Shown here: positions 36,694 through 44,821 of the stretch, piece after piece | Position numbering within the stretch: position 1 is the stretch's first letter | How the letters are laid out: the number at the start of each line of letters is the position of its first letter | Assembly: GCA_021815405.1 (NCBI GenBank) | Contig: JAKAGV010000017.1 | Coordinates: 62,001-126,000 of the forward strand | Length of the DNA stretch: 64,000 bases | Direction: 5' to 3' | Origin: Bacteroidota bacterium | Lineage (GTDB): Bacteria > Bacteroidota > Ignavibacteria > Ignavibacteriales > Ignavibacteriaceae | Position numbers and translations under genes: made by a program | Notes under the pieces: generated by a model | Database searches by the model: none | What the model saw: the letters and a program-made list of their open reading frames with translations, nothing else | Told to the model about the DNA's origin: nothing

Positions 36694-37602
36694 TTACTTA
36701 TTAACGAAACTAAAGCCTCTCAGGAACTCATCAATTTTCATCCGGCGCTTACCTTCCTGCTGAAGCTCAAGAATTTCCAGAGAGCCGCTGCCTGTTCCGA
36801 TTGCCAGAGAATTTTTTGTTTGGTAAAATTTTCCGGCGTTGAGATTATGATTCAGTACAATTTTAGTTTTATAAATTTTTATTGTTTTGTCTTTAAACAT
36901 AAAGAAGGCTCCAGGAAACGGCGAAAGACCTCTGATGAGATTATGGATTTCTAAAGCTGTTTTATTCCAGTTAATTTCGCATAATTCTTTTGTTATCTTC
37001 GGCGCGGAAGATGTAAGAGAATCATCCTGCTTCTTTAACTCGTATTTTCCGTTTTCAATCAGGCTGACAGTCTGCAAAATTATTTCCGCTCCAACAAGAC
37101 TCATCTTATCATGCAATGTACCGAAATCATCTTCTTCATCAATTTTGATTTTTTCCTGGAGAAGGATATTCCCGGTATCGACTTTATCTTCCAGCATAAA
37201 AGTAGTGACTCCGGTTTCCGTTTCACCGTTGATCAAAGCCCACTGGATAGGCGCCGCACCGCGGTATTTGGGAAGCAATGATCCGTGCAGATTAAATGAT
37301 CCTTTGGAAGGAATTGTAAAGACTTCCCTGGGTAAAATTCTAAAAGCTACAACCACAAACAAATCAGCATTAAATGATTTCAGCTTCGAAATAAAATCCG
37401 CATCTTTTAATTTCTCAGGCTGAAGGACCGGAATATTATTTTTAATAGCTGCTTCTTTAACTGCTGTGAATGAAACTTTTTGTCCACGCCCTCTTTCCTT
37501 GTCCGGACCGGTAACTACCGCAACAACAGTATGGCTGCTTGTGATTAAAGCATTAAGCGCGGGGACAGCAAATTCCGGAGTTCCCATAAAAACTATTTTC
37601 AT
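36694..37602 (-). CDS. fmt: methionyl-tRNA formyltransferase
   Basis: 302 residues. Formylates initiator Met-tRNA with 10-formyl-tetrahydrofolate. N-terminal formyltransferase domain with IVFMGTPEFAVPAL, the folate-site SFNLHGSLLPKYRGAAPIQW and GVTTFMLEDKVDTG; C-terminal domain from about residue 205 (INWNKTALEIHNLIRGLSPFPGAF). Located 15 bp after def, the usual def-fmt pair. Confidence 0.97.
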   Translation of the reverse strand: MKIVFMGTPEFAVPALNALITSSHTVVAVVTGPDKERGRGQKVSFTAVKEAAIKNNIPVLQPEKLKDADFISKLKSFNADLFVVVAFRILPREVFTIPSKGSFNLHGSLLPKYRGAAPIQWALINGETETGVTTFMLEDKVDTGNILLQEKIKIDEEDDFGTLHDKMSLVGAEIILQTVSLIENGKYELKKQDDSLTSSAPKITKELCEINWNKTALEIHNLIRGLSPFPGAFFMFKDKTIKIYKTKIVLNHNLNAGKFYQTKNSLAIGTGSGSLEILELQQEGKRRMKIDEFLRGFSFVNK

Positions 37603-37617
37603 TTTTAAAGCGGGGTT

Positions 37618-38181
37618 TTATGCAAGCTGATAATTAGCGTTATCCGTTACCGGATACTGGAACTGAATTTTTCTTTTTTTAATCTTAATAATATCCTTAT
37701 TAACTTTTTTCTTCATTTCAGAATCAATTAAATCAGTAAAGAGAGTTCCCTGGAGATGATCGTATTCATGCTGAATTACCCTAGCAAGATAGTCTTCAGC
37801 ATCTATTTTGTGCTCGGCAAAATCCGTATCTCTATACGAAATAGTTATGCGTTTCGGTCTATCAATATCTGCACGGATATCAGGAATACTTAGACACCCT
37901 TCCTCCATCGTAACTTTCTCTTCCGATCTGAAAGTAATTTTCGGATTGATAAAAACAAAGGGCTTATCCTTTTCATGACCTTCAACTTTGGCTAAATCAA
38001 CTATGAAAATAGATTTATCCGAACCGATCTGATTTGCTGCCAATCCAACTCCGTTAGCATTATGCATCGTCTCGAACATATCCCGTATAAGTTCGACAGT
38101 CTTCATATCAACTTCTTTAAGCTGATTTGTTTTTTTGCGTAAAATCTTATCTCCAATTAAAGTAATAGGCAGCAAAGCCAT
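37618..38181 (-). CDS. def: peptide deformylase
   Basis: 187 residues. Removes the N-formyl group from new proteins using a metal held by Cys and two His. The three motifs are intact: GVGLAANQIG (motif 1), EEGCLSIP (motif 2, metal Cys), QHEYDHLQG (motif 3, HExxH). AGGAGAAG ribosome site before the ATG. Forms an operon with fmt. Confidence 0.97.
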   Translation of the reverse strand: MALLPITLIGDKILRKKTNQLKEVDMKTVELIRDMFETMHNANGVGLAANQIGSDKSIFIVDLAKVEGHEKDKPFVFINPKITFRSEEKVTMEEGCLSIPDIRADIDRPKRITISYRDTDFAEHKIDAEDYLARVIQHEYDHLQGTLFTDLIDSEMKKKVNKDIIKIKKRKIQFQYPVTDNANYQLA

Positions 38182-38692
38182 TTCTTCTCCTAATTCTTGT
38201 TAAATCTAAAATGATAACTGATCTTGTTTTCGTAAATATTCTAATGCACTAAATTAAATAAATCAAAATGAATAATAAAGTCGGCAGTGTTCTAATTTGA
38301 CTAAAACCGCAATTAATGTTTTAAGTCATACTATTCGCAGCGGCGGATATTTCGGAATATAATAAATGAATTAGACTGCGAAACAAGTTTTGGATGACAA
38401 AAATAAAATAAGGGCACTGATAGAAAGTATTCCATAGTATTTAAATTTTCATAACTGACGCACTTAATAATTGGCAAGGGCAAATTTCCATTAGTATTTA
38501 TTGTGTTAAAGATCATTATGTGCTTTTCATGTCTTGAATATAAATTATCTTATCGAAATTTTTGTCCATCAAATTTAAGGTAGTGCGCATAGAAAATTTT
38601 TAAAGGCTATTCATCATTTGTTAATTGAATTAGCCTTTAATAATTAATTATACCGCTACCTTTTTTATTTATAACCAATATAAGGAAAAAAT
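38182..38692. other. divergent intergenic region, 511 bp
   Basis: Between def (minus) and the Rieske gene (plus). It contains a degraded fragment of the palindromic element (GAAACAAGTTTTGGATGACA, 38380-38399). AAGGAAAA precedes the Rieske ATG. No exact promoter consensus, ORF or RNA gene was recognised. Confidence 0.5.
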
Positions 38693-39172
38693 ATGAAGAT
38701 TAACCGGAGGGACTTTTTCAAAAAGGCTGGACAAGGTGCAATAGTTTTGGCAGTACCAGCAATCGCAAGCTCAATTTTGGAAAGCTGCAACAATAACATT
38801 ACCAATCCAACATCCAACAGCGCATCATTAGCAAATGTAAACGGAACATATGCTAACGGAATTGTCAAGCTTACAGTAAATTCATCTTCACCTTTATCAA
38901 AAACCGGAACAGCAGCAATGGTAAATTTTCCTAATGGGCAATTGCTGGTTGATCATCCTTCCGCAAATACTTTTAACGCACTTTCCGCAGTCTGTACTCA
39001 TGCCGGCTGCTTAATAACAAATTTTGATTCAGGAAGCTCTCAATTTGTTTGTCCGTGTCATGGTTCCAGATATGATGTCAATGGTAATGTAGTTTCAGGA
39101 CCAGCACCTTCACCGCTGCAAAAATATCAAGCGCAATTTGCAAGCGATACTTTAACTGTGAATGTAGGATAA
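38693..39172 (+). CDS. Rieske 2Fe-2S protein with twin-arginine signal and possible lipid anchor
   Basis: 159 residues. N-terminal NRRDFFKKAGQGAIV is a twin-arginine export signal, and LESC at 29-32 could serve as a lipobox with Cys32. Rieske motifs are complete: CTHAGC (101-106) and CPCHGS (120-125), giving both Cys/His cluster ligands and the two disulfide cysteines. Length (about 125 mature residues) fits a stand-alone Rieske protein, exported folded. No cytochrome b gene adjoins, so the electron partner is unknown. Monocistronic, convergent with the VIT1-like gene. Confidence 0.9.
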   Translation: MKINRRDFFKKAGQGAIVLAVPAIASSILESCNNNITNPTSNSASLANVNGTYANGIVKLTVNSSSPLSKTGTAAMVNFPNGQLLVDHPSANTFNALSAVCTHAGCLITNFDSGSSQFVCPCHGSRYDVNGNVVSGPAPSPLQKYQAQFASDTLTVNVG

Positions 39173-39290
39173 ATATTTTCTTAAATAACTAAGGTTATGC
39201 TAAGTATTGATGATGTCTGAAAGTTGTACTGTCAGACGCAATTCTGTATGCAGTTAAACTGCTATTTTAATTGTATTCATTTTCTTTTCA

Positions 39291-39340
39291 GAGTACAATT
39301 CTTAGTAGAGGTATGTTGGACAGTACAACTGTCGAACAAC
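39291..39340. repeat. 50-bp dispersed repeat, copy B
   Basis: Counterpart of 1693-1742 (38 of 50 positions equal, no gaps). It lies in the 196-bp space between the convergent Rieske and VIT1-like genes. A partial inverted match (AGTTGTACTGTCAGAC, about 39220-39235) precedes it, so copy B may be one half of an imperfect larger palindrome. Confidence 0.6.
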
Positions 39341-39368
39341 AGCGTGACTTAGTAGGAAATATTAGTGA

Positions 39369-40478
39369 TCATAGCATCCGTGATATTAATTCACCGATAA
39401 AATATCCTATTGCGGCAATTCCAAAACCGACGACAAACATATCAAAGCCGCTTCTGAAAATTCCTCTGCCGGTGAAGAAGCTTCTTGCAGCGCCGACTCC
39501 AAAGTGAGCAAGCATTGCAATAATAAATGCAGTCCATATTGCTGGTCTTCCGCTCATAAAGAAAAACGGAGCTACGGGAATAATTGCACCAATTGCCGTT
39601 GCCGTACCGGTAATCCATCCTTCTTTCAACGGACTTACATTTTGTTCCCCGATTCCCAATTCCTCGCGGACTTTTTCTTCCAAAGCCTGGTCGGGATTTT
39701 TCATTACTTCAACCGCCAATGCATTTGCTTCTTCAGGGCTCATACCTTTTGATTCATAAATTAACGCGAGCTCCTCGGTTTCTAATTCGGGCATTAAAAG
39801 AATTTCTTCGCTCTCCATTTGCCTTTCGTGATCATAGACTTCCTTCTCACTTACCGCCGCAAGATATCCGGATGAACCCATAGAAAGCGAATCGGCTATC
39901 ATTCCGGAAATACCTGAAATCAAAATTATATGAGGTGCTACACTTGCGCCAATTACACCGGCAATCAAACCAAAGTTGGCTGTTAAGCCGTCATTAAATC
40001 CATAAACAATGTTTCGCAATAGTCCGCCGGATTCTGATTTATGCCAGGGTTCGTCGCTGGTTCCTTTTAAAGTCATAAGCTTACCGGCATGTTCGGCAGA
40101 ATCTTTTGCAAGTCTAAGCGCTATATTTTTTGTAGGCTCATCACTGCTTTCCCTATACAATCCCAAATAAGATTTTACCTCTGTCGATTCTTCACTCATC
40201 AAAGCTCTAGATAAAATCCAAGGACCAAATTTTTCTGAAGTCCATGCCATCAATTTTGCTTTAAAAGACGGCTTTAATTCTTTTATCTGAATGTTATTTT
40301 TTTTGATTAGATCGCTCCAGGCGATAATATGTTTGTCTTCTACCGAGGCTAATTTTAAATATACTCCTTTTTTGTTTTCATCATTTATTAAACCGGCAAG
40401 AATTCTATAAAGGAAAGCAGCATCGACTTCTTCCTGAAGATGATGGAGCCAAATTGAAGACGTATCTCTTTTACTCAT
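39369..40478 (-). CDS. ferritin-like domain / VIT1-CCC1 family metal transporter
   Basis: 369 residues from ATG 40478; the frame extends 48 bases further only by a TTG. N-terminal ferritin-like helical domain (about 1-140) with EEVDAAFLYR, VEDKHIIAW and DSAEHAGKL carboxylate/His motifs. The C-terminal VIT1/CCC1 membrane domain (about 155-369) has VYGFNDGLTANFGLIAGVIGA, MIADSLSMGSSGYLA and five helices. Such MbfA-type proteins export or store Fe2+ or Mn2+ at the membrane. Monocistronic; faces the Rieske gene. Confidence 0.88.
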   Translation of the reverse strand: MSKRDTSSIWLHHLQEEVDAAFLYRILAGLINDENKKGVYLKLASVEDKHIIAWSDLIKKNNIQIKELKPSFKAKLMAWTSEKFGPWILSRALMSEESTEVKSYLGLYRESSDEPTKNIALRLAKDSAEHAGKLMTLKGTSDEPWHKSESGGLLRNIVYGFNDGLTANFGLIAGVIGASVAPHIILISGISGMIADSLSMGSSGYLAAVSEKEVYDHERQMESEEILLMPELETEELALIYESKGMSPEEANALAVEVMKNPDQALEEKVREELGIGEQNVSPLKEGWITGTATAIGAIIPVAPFFFMSGRPAIWTAFIIAMLAHFGVGAARSFFTGRGIFRSGFDMFVVGFGIAAIGYFIGELISRML

Positions 40479-40589
40479 AAAAATATCACTGAAATAATTG
40501 AAGAATGATAATTTATTTATTCGCAATTTATAAATAAAATATTTACCTAAAAAGAATGAAAATATTTAATAGTGAAATAATTTAATTTT

Positions 40590-40669
40590 GTAATCCCGAA
40601 ATTGTTTCGGGATCCCTTTTTACATAGTTTTTAGATGTTGAAACAAGTTCAGCATGACATTTTACGTCA
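40590..40669. repeat. palindromic element, copy of 36.6-kb element core
   Basis: Contains TCCCGAAATTGTTTCGGGA (40594-40612) and TGTTGAAACAAGTTCAGCA (40636-40654) plus a trailing ATGACA. It is nearly co-linear with 36606-36683, including the shared GTTTTTAGATG between the hairpins. The outer 12-bp arms of the first copy are lost. Confidence 0.75.
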
Positions 40670-40887
40670 ACCTAATTTTTATTTCCATTAGCTTTATCTA
40701 CCAGCTATCTTTATTTATCATTTTTAAAATACCTTTAAAAAACTTTTTTCCATTAATAGATAAGCAGATAAAATCTTTTTTGTTGGGGTTTATTATTGCT
40801 GCTATGGTCAAGTAATATTTTAAGGTTTTGATTTCTCTTTGTTATAAATTGTTAATAAGTCCACTCTATAAAGCTAGAAAAGACGAA

Positions 40888-40948
40888 ATGTCATTCTCAT
40901 GAAAGTGGGAATCTAAACTTTTTAGATTCCCATTTTCACCGGTATGAC
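40888..40948. repeat. long hairpin with TGTCATTC / ATGACT ends
   Basis: TGGGAATCTAAA (40907-40918) and TTTAGATTCCCA (40921-40932) form a perfect 12-bp stem, flanked by GAAAG/TTTTC and outer TGTCAT / TATGACT. It is a variant of the palindromic family in this window and lies 60 bp past the MASE3 kinase stop. It could also terminate that transcript. Confidence 0.65.
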
Positions 40949-41007
40949 TTTTTTTAGAACTGACTCATGAAATAAAAATAAATTCTAATCTCATTTATAA
41001 AGAAAGA

Positions 41008-42837
41008 TTAGAAATTAGATTCTGCAAATGTTATAATAAATTCTGTCCCTTTATTTCTTCTTAGTTCAATGTTCCCTTTGAGCTGGCTTACTAACGAATT
41101 TACCAATTGCATCCCAAGAGTGTCTGTATTTTTAAAATCCAAATCCTTCGGAAAACCAACACCGTTATCTTTCACTGATAAAATAATTTTACCTTCATTA
41201 TCTGGCTTAAGTGAAATTTTAAGTTCATCTTGATCCGAGTTATTCTGTTTGCCAATTATAAAAGCGTGTTTTAATGAATTGGAAACCAGTTCATTGATTA
41301 TTAAACCGATATTAACCGCATAATCAACTGTAATTTCGATTTCTTTTATATCAAGAAGTAAATCAATTTTATTTGAATTGTATTTATATGAGCCAAAAAG
41401 ATTTACAATCAGTTCATGTACATAATCAGAAAAATTTATATGGGAGAGGTTCTTTGACAGATACAATTTTTCATGAACAAGCGCCATTGTTTTAACTCGA
41501 TTCTGGCTTTCAACAAATATTTCTCTGGCTTCATTATCCTTAATATATGCCGATTGGAGATTGAAGAGGCTGGAAATAACCTGTAAATTATTTTTTACTC
41601 TATGATGAATCTCTTTTAAGAGTACCACTTTTTCTTTTAGCGAATTCTCAAGTTGTTCGCCATACAATTTTCTTTCGGTAATATCCCTGGCTATTGCGCA
41701 ATAATATTTTTCTCCGGCAAATTCGATGAAATTAAATTTGATTTCGACATCCACTTTGTTATCGGAGGAATTAAAAAGTTGACGATCAATTGTAAAAGCG
41801 TCGGTTAGGTCATTGGTTACAAATTCTTTTAAATCAAAGTCACGGCAAACAATATTAAACGGTTTGCTCAACATTTGATCTTTAGAATATCCAAGTTTAA
41901 CACAGACTGTTTCGTTTACATCTACAATTGTTCCATTAAGGTTTATCCAGAAAATTAAATCTTCAGCATGATCAACGGAAAAGCGAGTTAACTGAAGAGC
42001 CTTTTCATTCTGTTTAAGCATTCCAAAAAGCACATTGAAGGGATCCTTCAAACCGGAAACAATTATCGCTTTATACATTAAATAAAAAGAAACTATCTTT
42101 AATAGATGCCCTAAAAGATTTGGGAAGCTGTAAACACTTTCATAAAAGGTAAGATTTATTTCTGATGCTATGTTTATTATAATTGCCGCGATAACCAAAT
42201 TGAAAAGGTAATGATCAAAGTGGCGGCGTTTTTTGAAAAGGACCAATATTGATAAAACCAAGATGAATGAAATGATATACTCACTGATTCTTTTGAAAGG
42301 TGTTAAACCTATTCCCTCAATATAACAATCCGGAAATATCCTCCAGTAAAATATAGTTGCAAGAATAATTACTGTAATTGCAAAGTATATTGTTATAAGC
42401 TGATAAATACGTATCTTTTTGTTGATTAATAAAGGCGCAGATAATAAAGTTATACTTTGAATATACCGTGCTGCAATCCAAAGCTGAGTTGGTATATTGG
42501 CAGATTGGTCCGGGATTATCGTCATTCCCTTGTATGTCAGCGCATGAATGAAATCCAGCCCGGAGACAAAAACGAAAGCAATTCCGATTACAATAAAAAA
42601 ATTATTTTCAATGTACCTGCGAGAGTTCCATACCACAATGAAGATACCGAATGCTATAATTATACTAAAGCCTTCGGCTATGCTGTGGAAAAGCAAATAA
42701 TTATAATTGCTAATTACGAAAAGCGAAAAAATGAAAAACAGGGAAAGGAGGAATACATATAGTTTCTCCATTGAGAAGTTAGTTTTATTTAATATTTTGT
42801 TCAGCTCTTTCTTTAAATTTATTGAGCTTAAATTCAT
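41008..42837 (-). CDS. MASE3-PAS histidine kinase of the HisKA_2 family
   Basis: 609 residues from ATG 42837 (AAGGGGG upstream favours it over ATG 42855). Six or seven helices of a MASE3 sensor domain (about 15-265; NNFFIVIGIAFVFVSGLDFIHAL), a PAS domain (about 280-395; VDVNETVCVKLGYSKDQML), HisKA_2 with KEIHHRVKNNLQVISSLF and an HATPase domain ending in NKGTEFIITF. HisKA_2 kinases usually signal to separate or atypical regulators. No regulator gene adjoins. Last gene of the DUF493-geranylgeranyl-reductase-like operon (45-bp gap). Confidence 0.88.
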   Translation of the reverse strand: MNLSSINLKKELNKILNKTNFSMEKLYVFLLSLFFIFSLFVISNYNYLLFHSIAEGFSIIIAFGIFIVVWNSRRYIENNFFIVIGIAFVFVSGLDFIHALTYKGMTIIPDQSANIPTQLWIAARYIQSITLLSAPLLINKKIRIYQLITIYFAITVIILATIFYWRIFPDCYIEGIGLTPFKRISEYIISFILVLSILVLFKKRRHFDHYLFNLVIAAIIINIASEINLTFYESVYSFPNLLGHLLKIVSFYLMYKAIIVSGLKDPFNVLFGMLKQNEKALQLTRFSVDHAEDLIFWINLNGTIVDVNETVCVKLGYSKDQMLSKPFNIVCRDFDLKEFVTNDLTDAFTIDRQLFNSSDNKVDVEIKFNFIEFAGEKYYCAIARDITERKLYGEQLENSLKEKVVLLKEIHHRVKNNLQVISSLFNLQSAYIKDNEAREIFVESQNRVKTMALVHEKLYLSKNLSHINFSDYVHELIVNLFGSYKYNSNKIDLLLDIKEIEITVDYAVNIGLIINELVSNSLKHAFIIGKQNNSDQDELKISLKPDNEGKIILSVKDNGVGFPKDLDFKNTDTLGMQLVNSLVSQLKGNIELRRNKGTEFIITFAESNF

Positions 42838-42882
42838 GCCCCCTTCGCCTTTCATTTTTTATTTAAAATTATGGAAATAAAC

Positions 42883-44067
42883 CTAATTATTAATTTTCTG
42901 TTCTGCAATAAAAAAATATTTAATTAATTTAAGATAGCTTGCAGGATTCGTCATGATACTTTTATAAGTTTTTTCACCGGTAAATATATCTGTAATCAGC
43001 TCACTAAGCTTTTGTCCATATATTTTAAACAACGCAGTTCTTACTCTTGCATTGCGATAAACCAAATTTGAAATAAAATTTGCGTAATTGTTTTCAGTTA
43101 AAATATTATCATAAACTGATTGATCATAAAAATTATTTACATATCTCACATCAAAATCTTTTTTAATTAGAGCATTAGCCGCAAGATAACCGCTTAATAC
43201 GGCATTACTAATTCCTTCTGCCGTTACCGGATCTGCAAGACCCGCAGCATCGCCTGTTAATAATAATCTTTTTATTCCGAAATTTTTATTATTTCTGTTA
43301 ATTGGAATAATATAACCATGCTTTTCAGTGTGAATAATCTCGTTAATTCCTAAAAGAGATAAATATTTTTTAAATGCTTCATTCAGGTTGACTTTATCCT
43401 TTTTCATAAGCACAACGCCAATTGACAAATGATCTTTTTTAGGAAAAACCCATGCGTAACCTCTATCCACAAGCCCGAAATCAAATCTAGGACTTTCGAA
43501 GAATTTTGAATAACTCTCAATATTAACTTCAGTTTCCGTTTCAATGGCTGGAAGATGTATTAAATTCTTGTTTAATCCCAAAAATTTGGCAGAAATTCCA
43601 GTAGCGCCGTCTGCAGCAATAAGAAATTTCCCTTCTATATCGCCGTAGTTTGTGGAAAGTAAAACATTATCGTCAAGCAAAGAAATACTTTTTACTATAT
43701 GACCGTCTTTTATAAAAGCGCCAGCTTCTTCTGCTTTAGAAAGCAAAAATGAGTCGAGGTTTTCCCTCATACTCATCATAATTATAGGTTCATTTCTTAT
43801 AGTTTTAAAGTGTAACTTCGTAGAATGGTCAAAGACATCGACAGAATAAAACTCGTCTTCCATAATTCCATTCCAAGAAAAGGGTAAAATTTTTTTTATA
43901 CGTCTTACAACACCTCCACCGCAGACTTTGTATCTAGGCAGTCTTTCCTTTTCTAGAACTAAAACCTTGCAGCCTCTTTTAGCAAGGAAATACGCTGCAG
44001 TAGATCCTGCAGGTCCTGAACCGACAATAATTACATCAAAATGTATATGATTAGAATTATTTACCAT
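42883..44067 (-). CDS. geranylgeranyl reductase family FAD protein
   Basis: 394 residues. FAD-binding Rossmann motif VIIVGSGPAGSTAAYFLAKRG (residues about 11-31), LPRYKVCGGGV (family signature), LLTGDAAGLADPVTAEGI near the C-terminus. The family reduces double bonds of isoprenoid chains (chlorophyll side chain, archaeal lipids, menaquinone). Here the substrate is unknown; a quinone or other isoprenoid is plausible since dxs is present. Second gene of a three-gene minus-strand set. Confidence 0.85.
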   Translation of the reverse strand: MVNNSNHIHFDVIIVGSGPAGSTAAYFLAKRGCKVLVLEKERLPRYKVCGGGVVRRIKKILPFSWNGIMEDEFYSVDVFDHSTKLHFKTIRNEPIIMMSMRENLDSFLLSKAEEAGAFIKDGHIVKSISLLDDNVLLSTNYGDIEGKFLIAADGATGISAKFLGLNKNLIHLPAIETETEVNIESYSKFFESPRFDFGLVDRGYAWVFPKKDHLSIGVVLMKKDKVNLNEAFKKYLSLLGINEIIHTEKHGYIIPINRNNKNFGIKRLLLTGDAAGLADPVTAEGISNAVLSGYLAANALIKKDFDVRYVNNFYDQSVYDNILTENNYANFISNLVYRNARVRTALFKIYGQKLSELITDIFTGEKTYKSIMTNPASYLKLIKYFFIAEQKINN

Positions 44068-44107
44068 TATTCGAAGGCAATGGCATTTTATTTATTTTTA
44101 AACGAAT

Positions 44108-44374
44108 TTATAAAACGAACTTTACATCCGGACTATTTCCTAATTTCTCGTATATCAAGTTTCTTACAGTTTCATTCGGCACTTCTAATTTAAGATTCAA
44201 ACTAAAATATTTCCCATTACTACTTACATTAGAAGGAGAAACATCATAAGATAATCCCATCGCAGCAGTTTCAATTGCCAGAAGAATTTTATTTACATCC
44301 GAACCGATTACTTTATAAGCCCACTGACAAGGATATTCAATTTGAGGTTTCTGCATCTCAGAATCTAAAATCAT
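44108..44374 (-). CDS. DUF493 (YbeD-like) protein
   Basis: 88 residues: YPCQWAYKVIGSDVNKILLAIETA..., SSNGKYFSLNLKLEVPNET and LIYEKLGNSPDVKFVL, the small alpha/beta ACT-like fold of YbeD. Function in the family is unclear; E. coli YbeD lies by lipB. GAGGAAG ribosome site. First gene before the geranylgeranyl-reductase-like gene. Confidence 0.82.
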   Translation of the reverse strand: MILDSEMQKPQIEYPCQWAYKVIGSDVNKILLAIETAAMGLSYDVSPSNVSSNGKYFSLNLKLEVPNETVRNLIYEKLGNSPDVKFVL

Positions 44375-44628
44375 TTCTTCCTCATTAATTCAAAATTTTA
44401 CTTCAGAAAAGATAGAGATTTTAAATACAAAGTTCTCAATATTATCAGTATTGAATAACCTCATTAGATTTATTAAAATTCAAACAGTTACGTTAAAAAT
44501 AGCTAAATGGTGTGGTTATCTTTATTACAAAATAATTTTATAATATTTTTTTTGTTGTTAATATCACAGCAAATTTTTTTTATGCTTCCGACACTTGCAT
44601 GATTTTAGATTAAGGATTAATTTTACTT

Positions 44629-44712
44629 CGGTTCTTTCAAAAGGTTCTCCCCTGCCTTTTGAATTAGAAGAACTAAGTCCCGATGGTCGCCCGATCATTG
44701 GGCTTTTTTATT
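44629..44712 (+). ncRNA. candidate small RNA with C-rich loop and terminator
   Basis: In the 447-bp space before the purine island. Stem GTTCTT (44631-44636) / AAGAAC (44668-44673) continues as CAAAAGG (44638-44644) / CCTTTTG (44655-44661) around the loop ttctcccctg. Sixteen bases later follows hairpin GCCCGA-tca-TTGGGC (44689-44703) with TTTTTTATTTTA. A loop with CUCCCC could pair with Shine-Dalgarno sequences, as in known UCCC-type small RNAs. It may instead be a 5' leader attenuator of the gene at 44822. No clear promoter was seen. Confidence 0.5.
44689..44712 (+). terminator. intrinsic terminator before the purine operon
   Basis: GCCCGA / TTGGGC stem with a three-base loop, then T6-A-T4. 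The upstream CCCGAT (44679-44684) is an exact repeat of the left arm's CCCGAT (44690-44695) and could pair with the same ATTGGG. A mutually exclusive fold is therefore possible. Confidence 0.65.
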
Positions 44713-44821
44713 TTAAATATTTTCTACAAGATATTGCCGATAAACTAAAAATCCCATAAATTCTACTTATAAATAAGAAAAATTTATATTTTGATATGAT
44801 AAATATTGAAACGGGGCTCAC

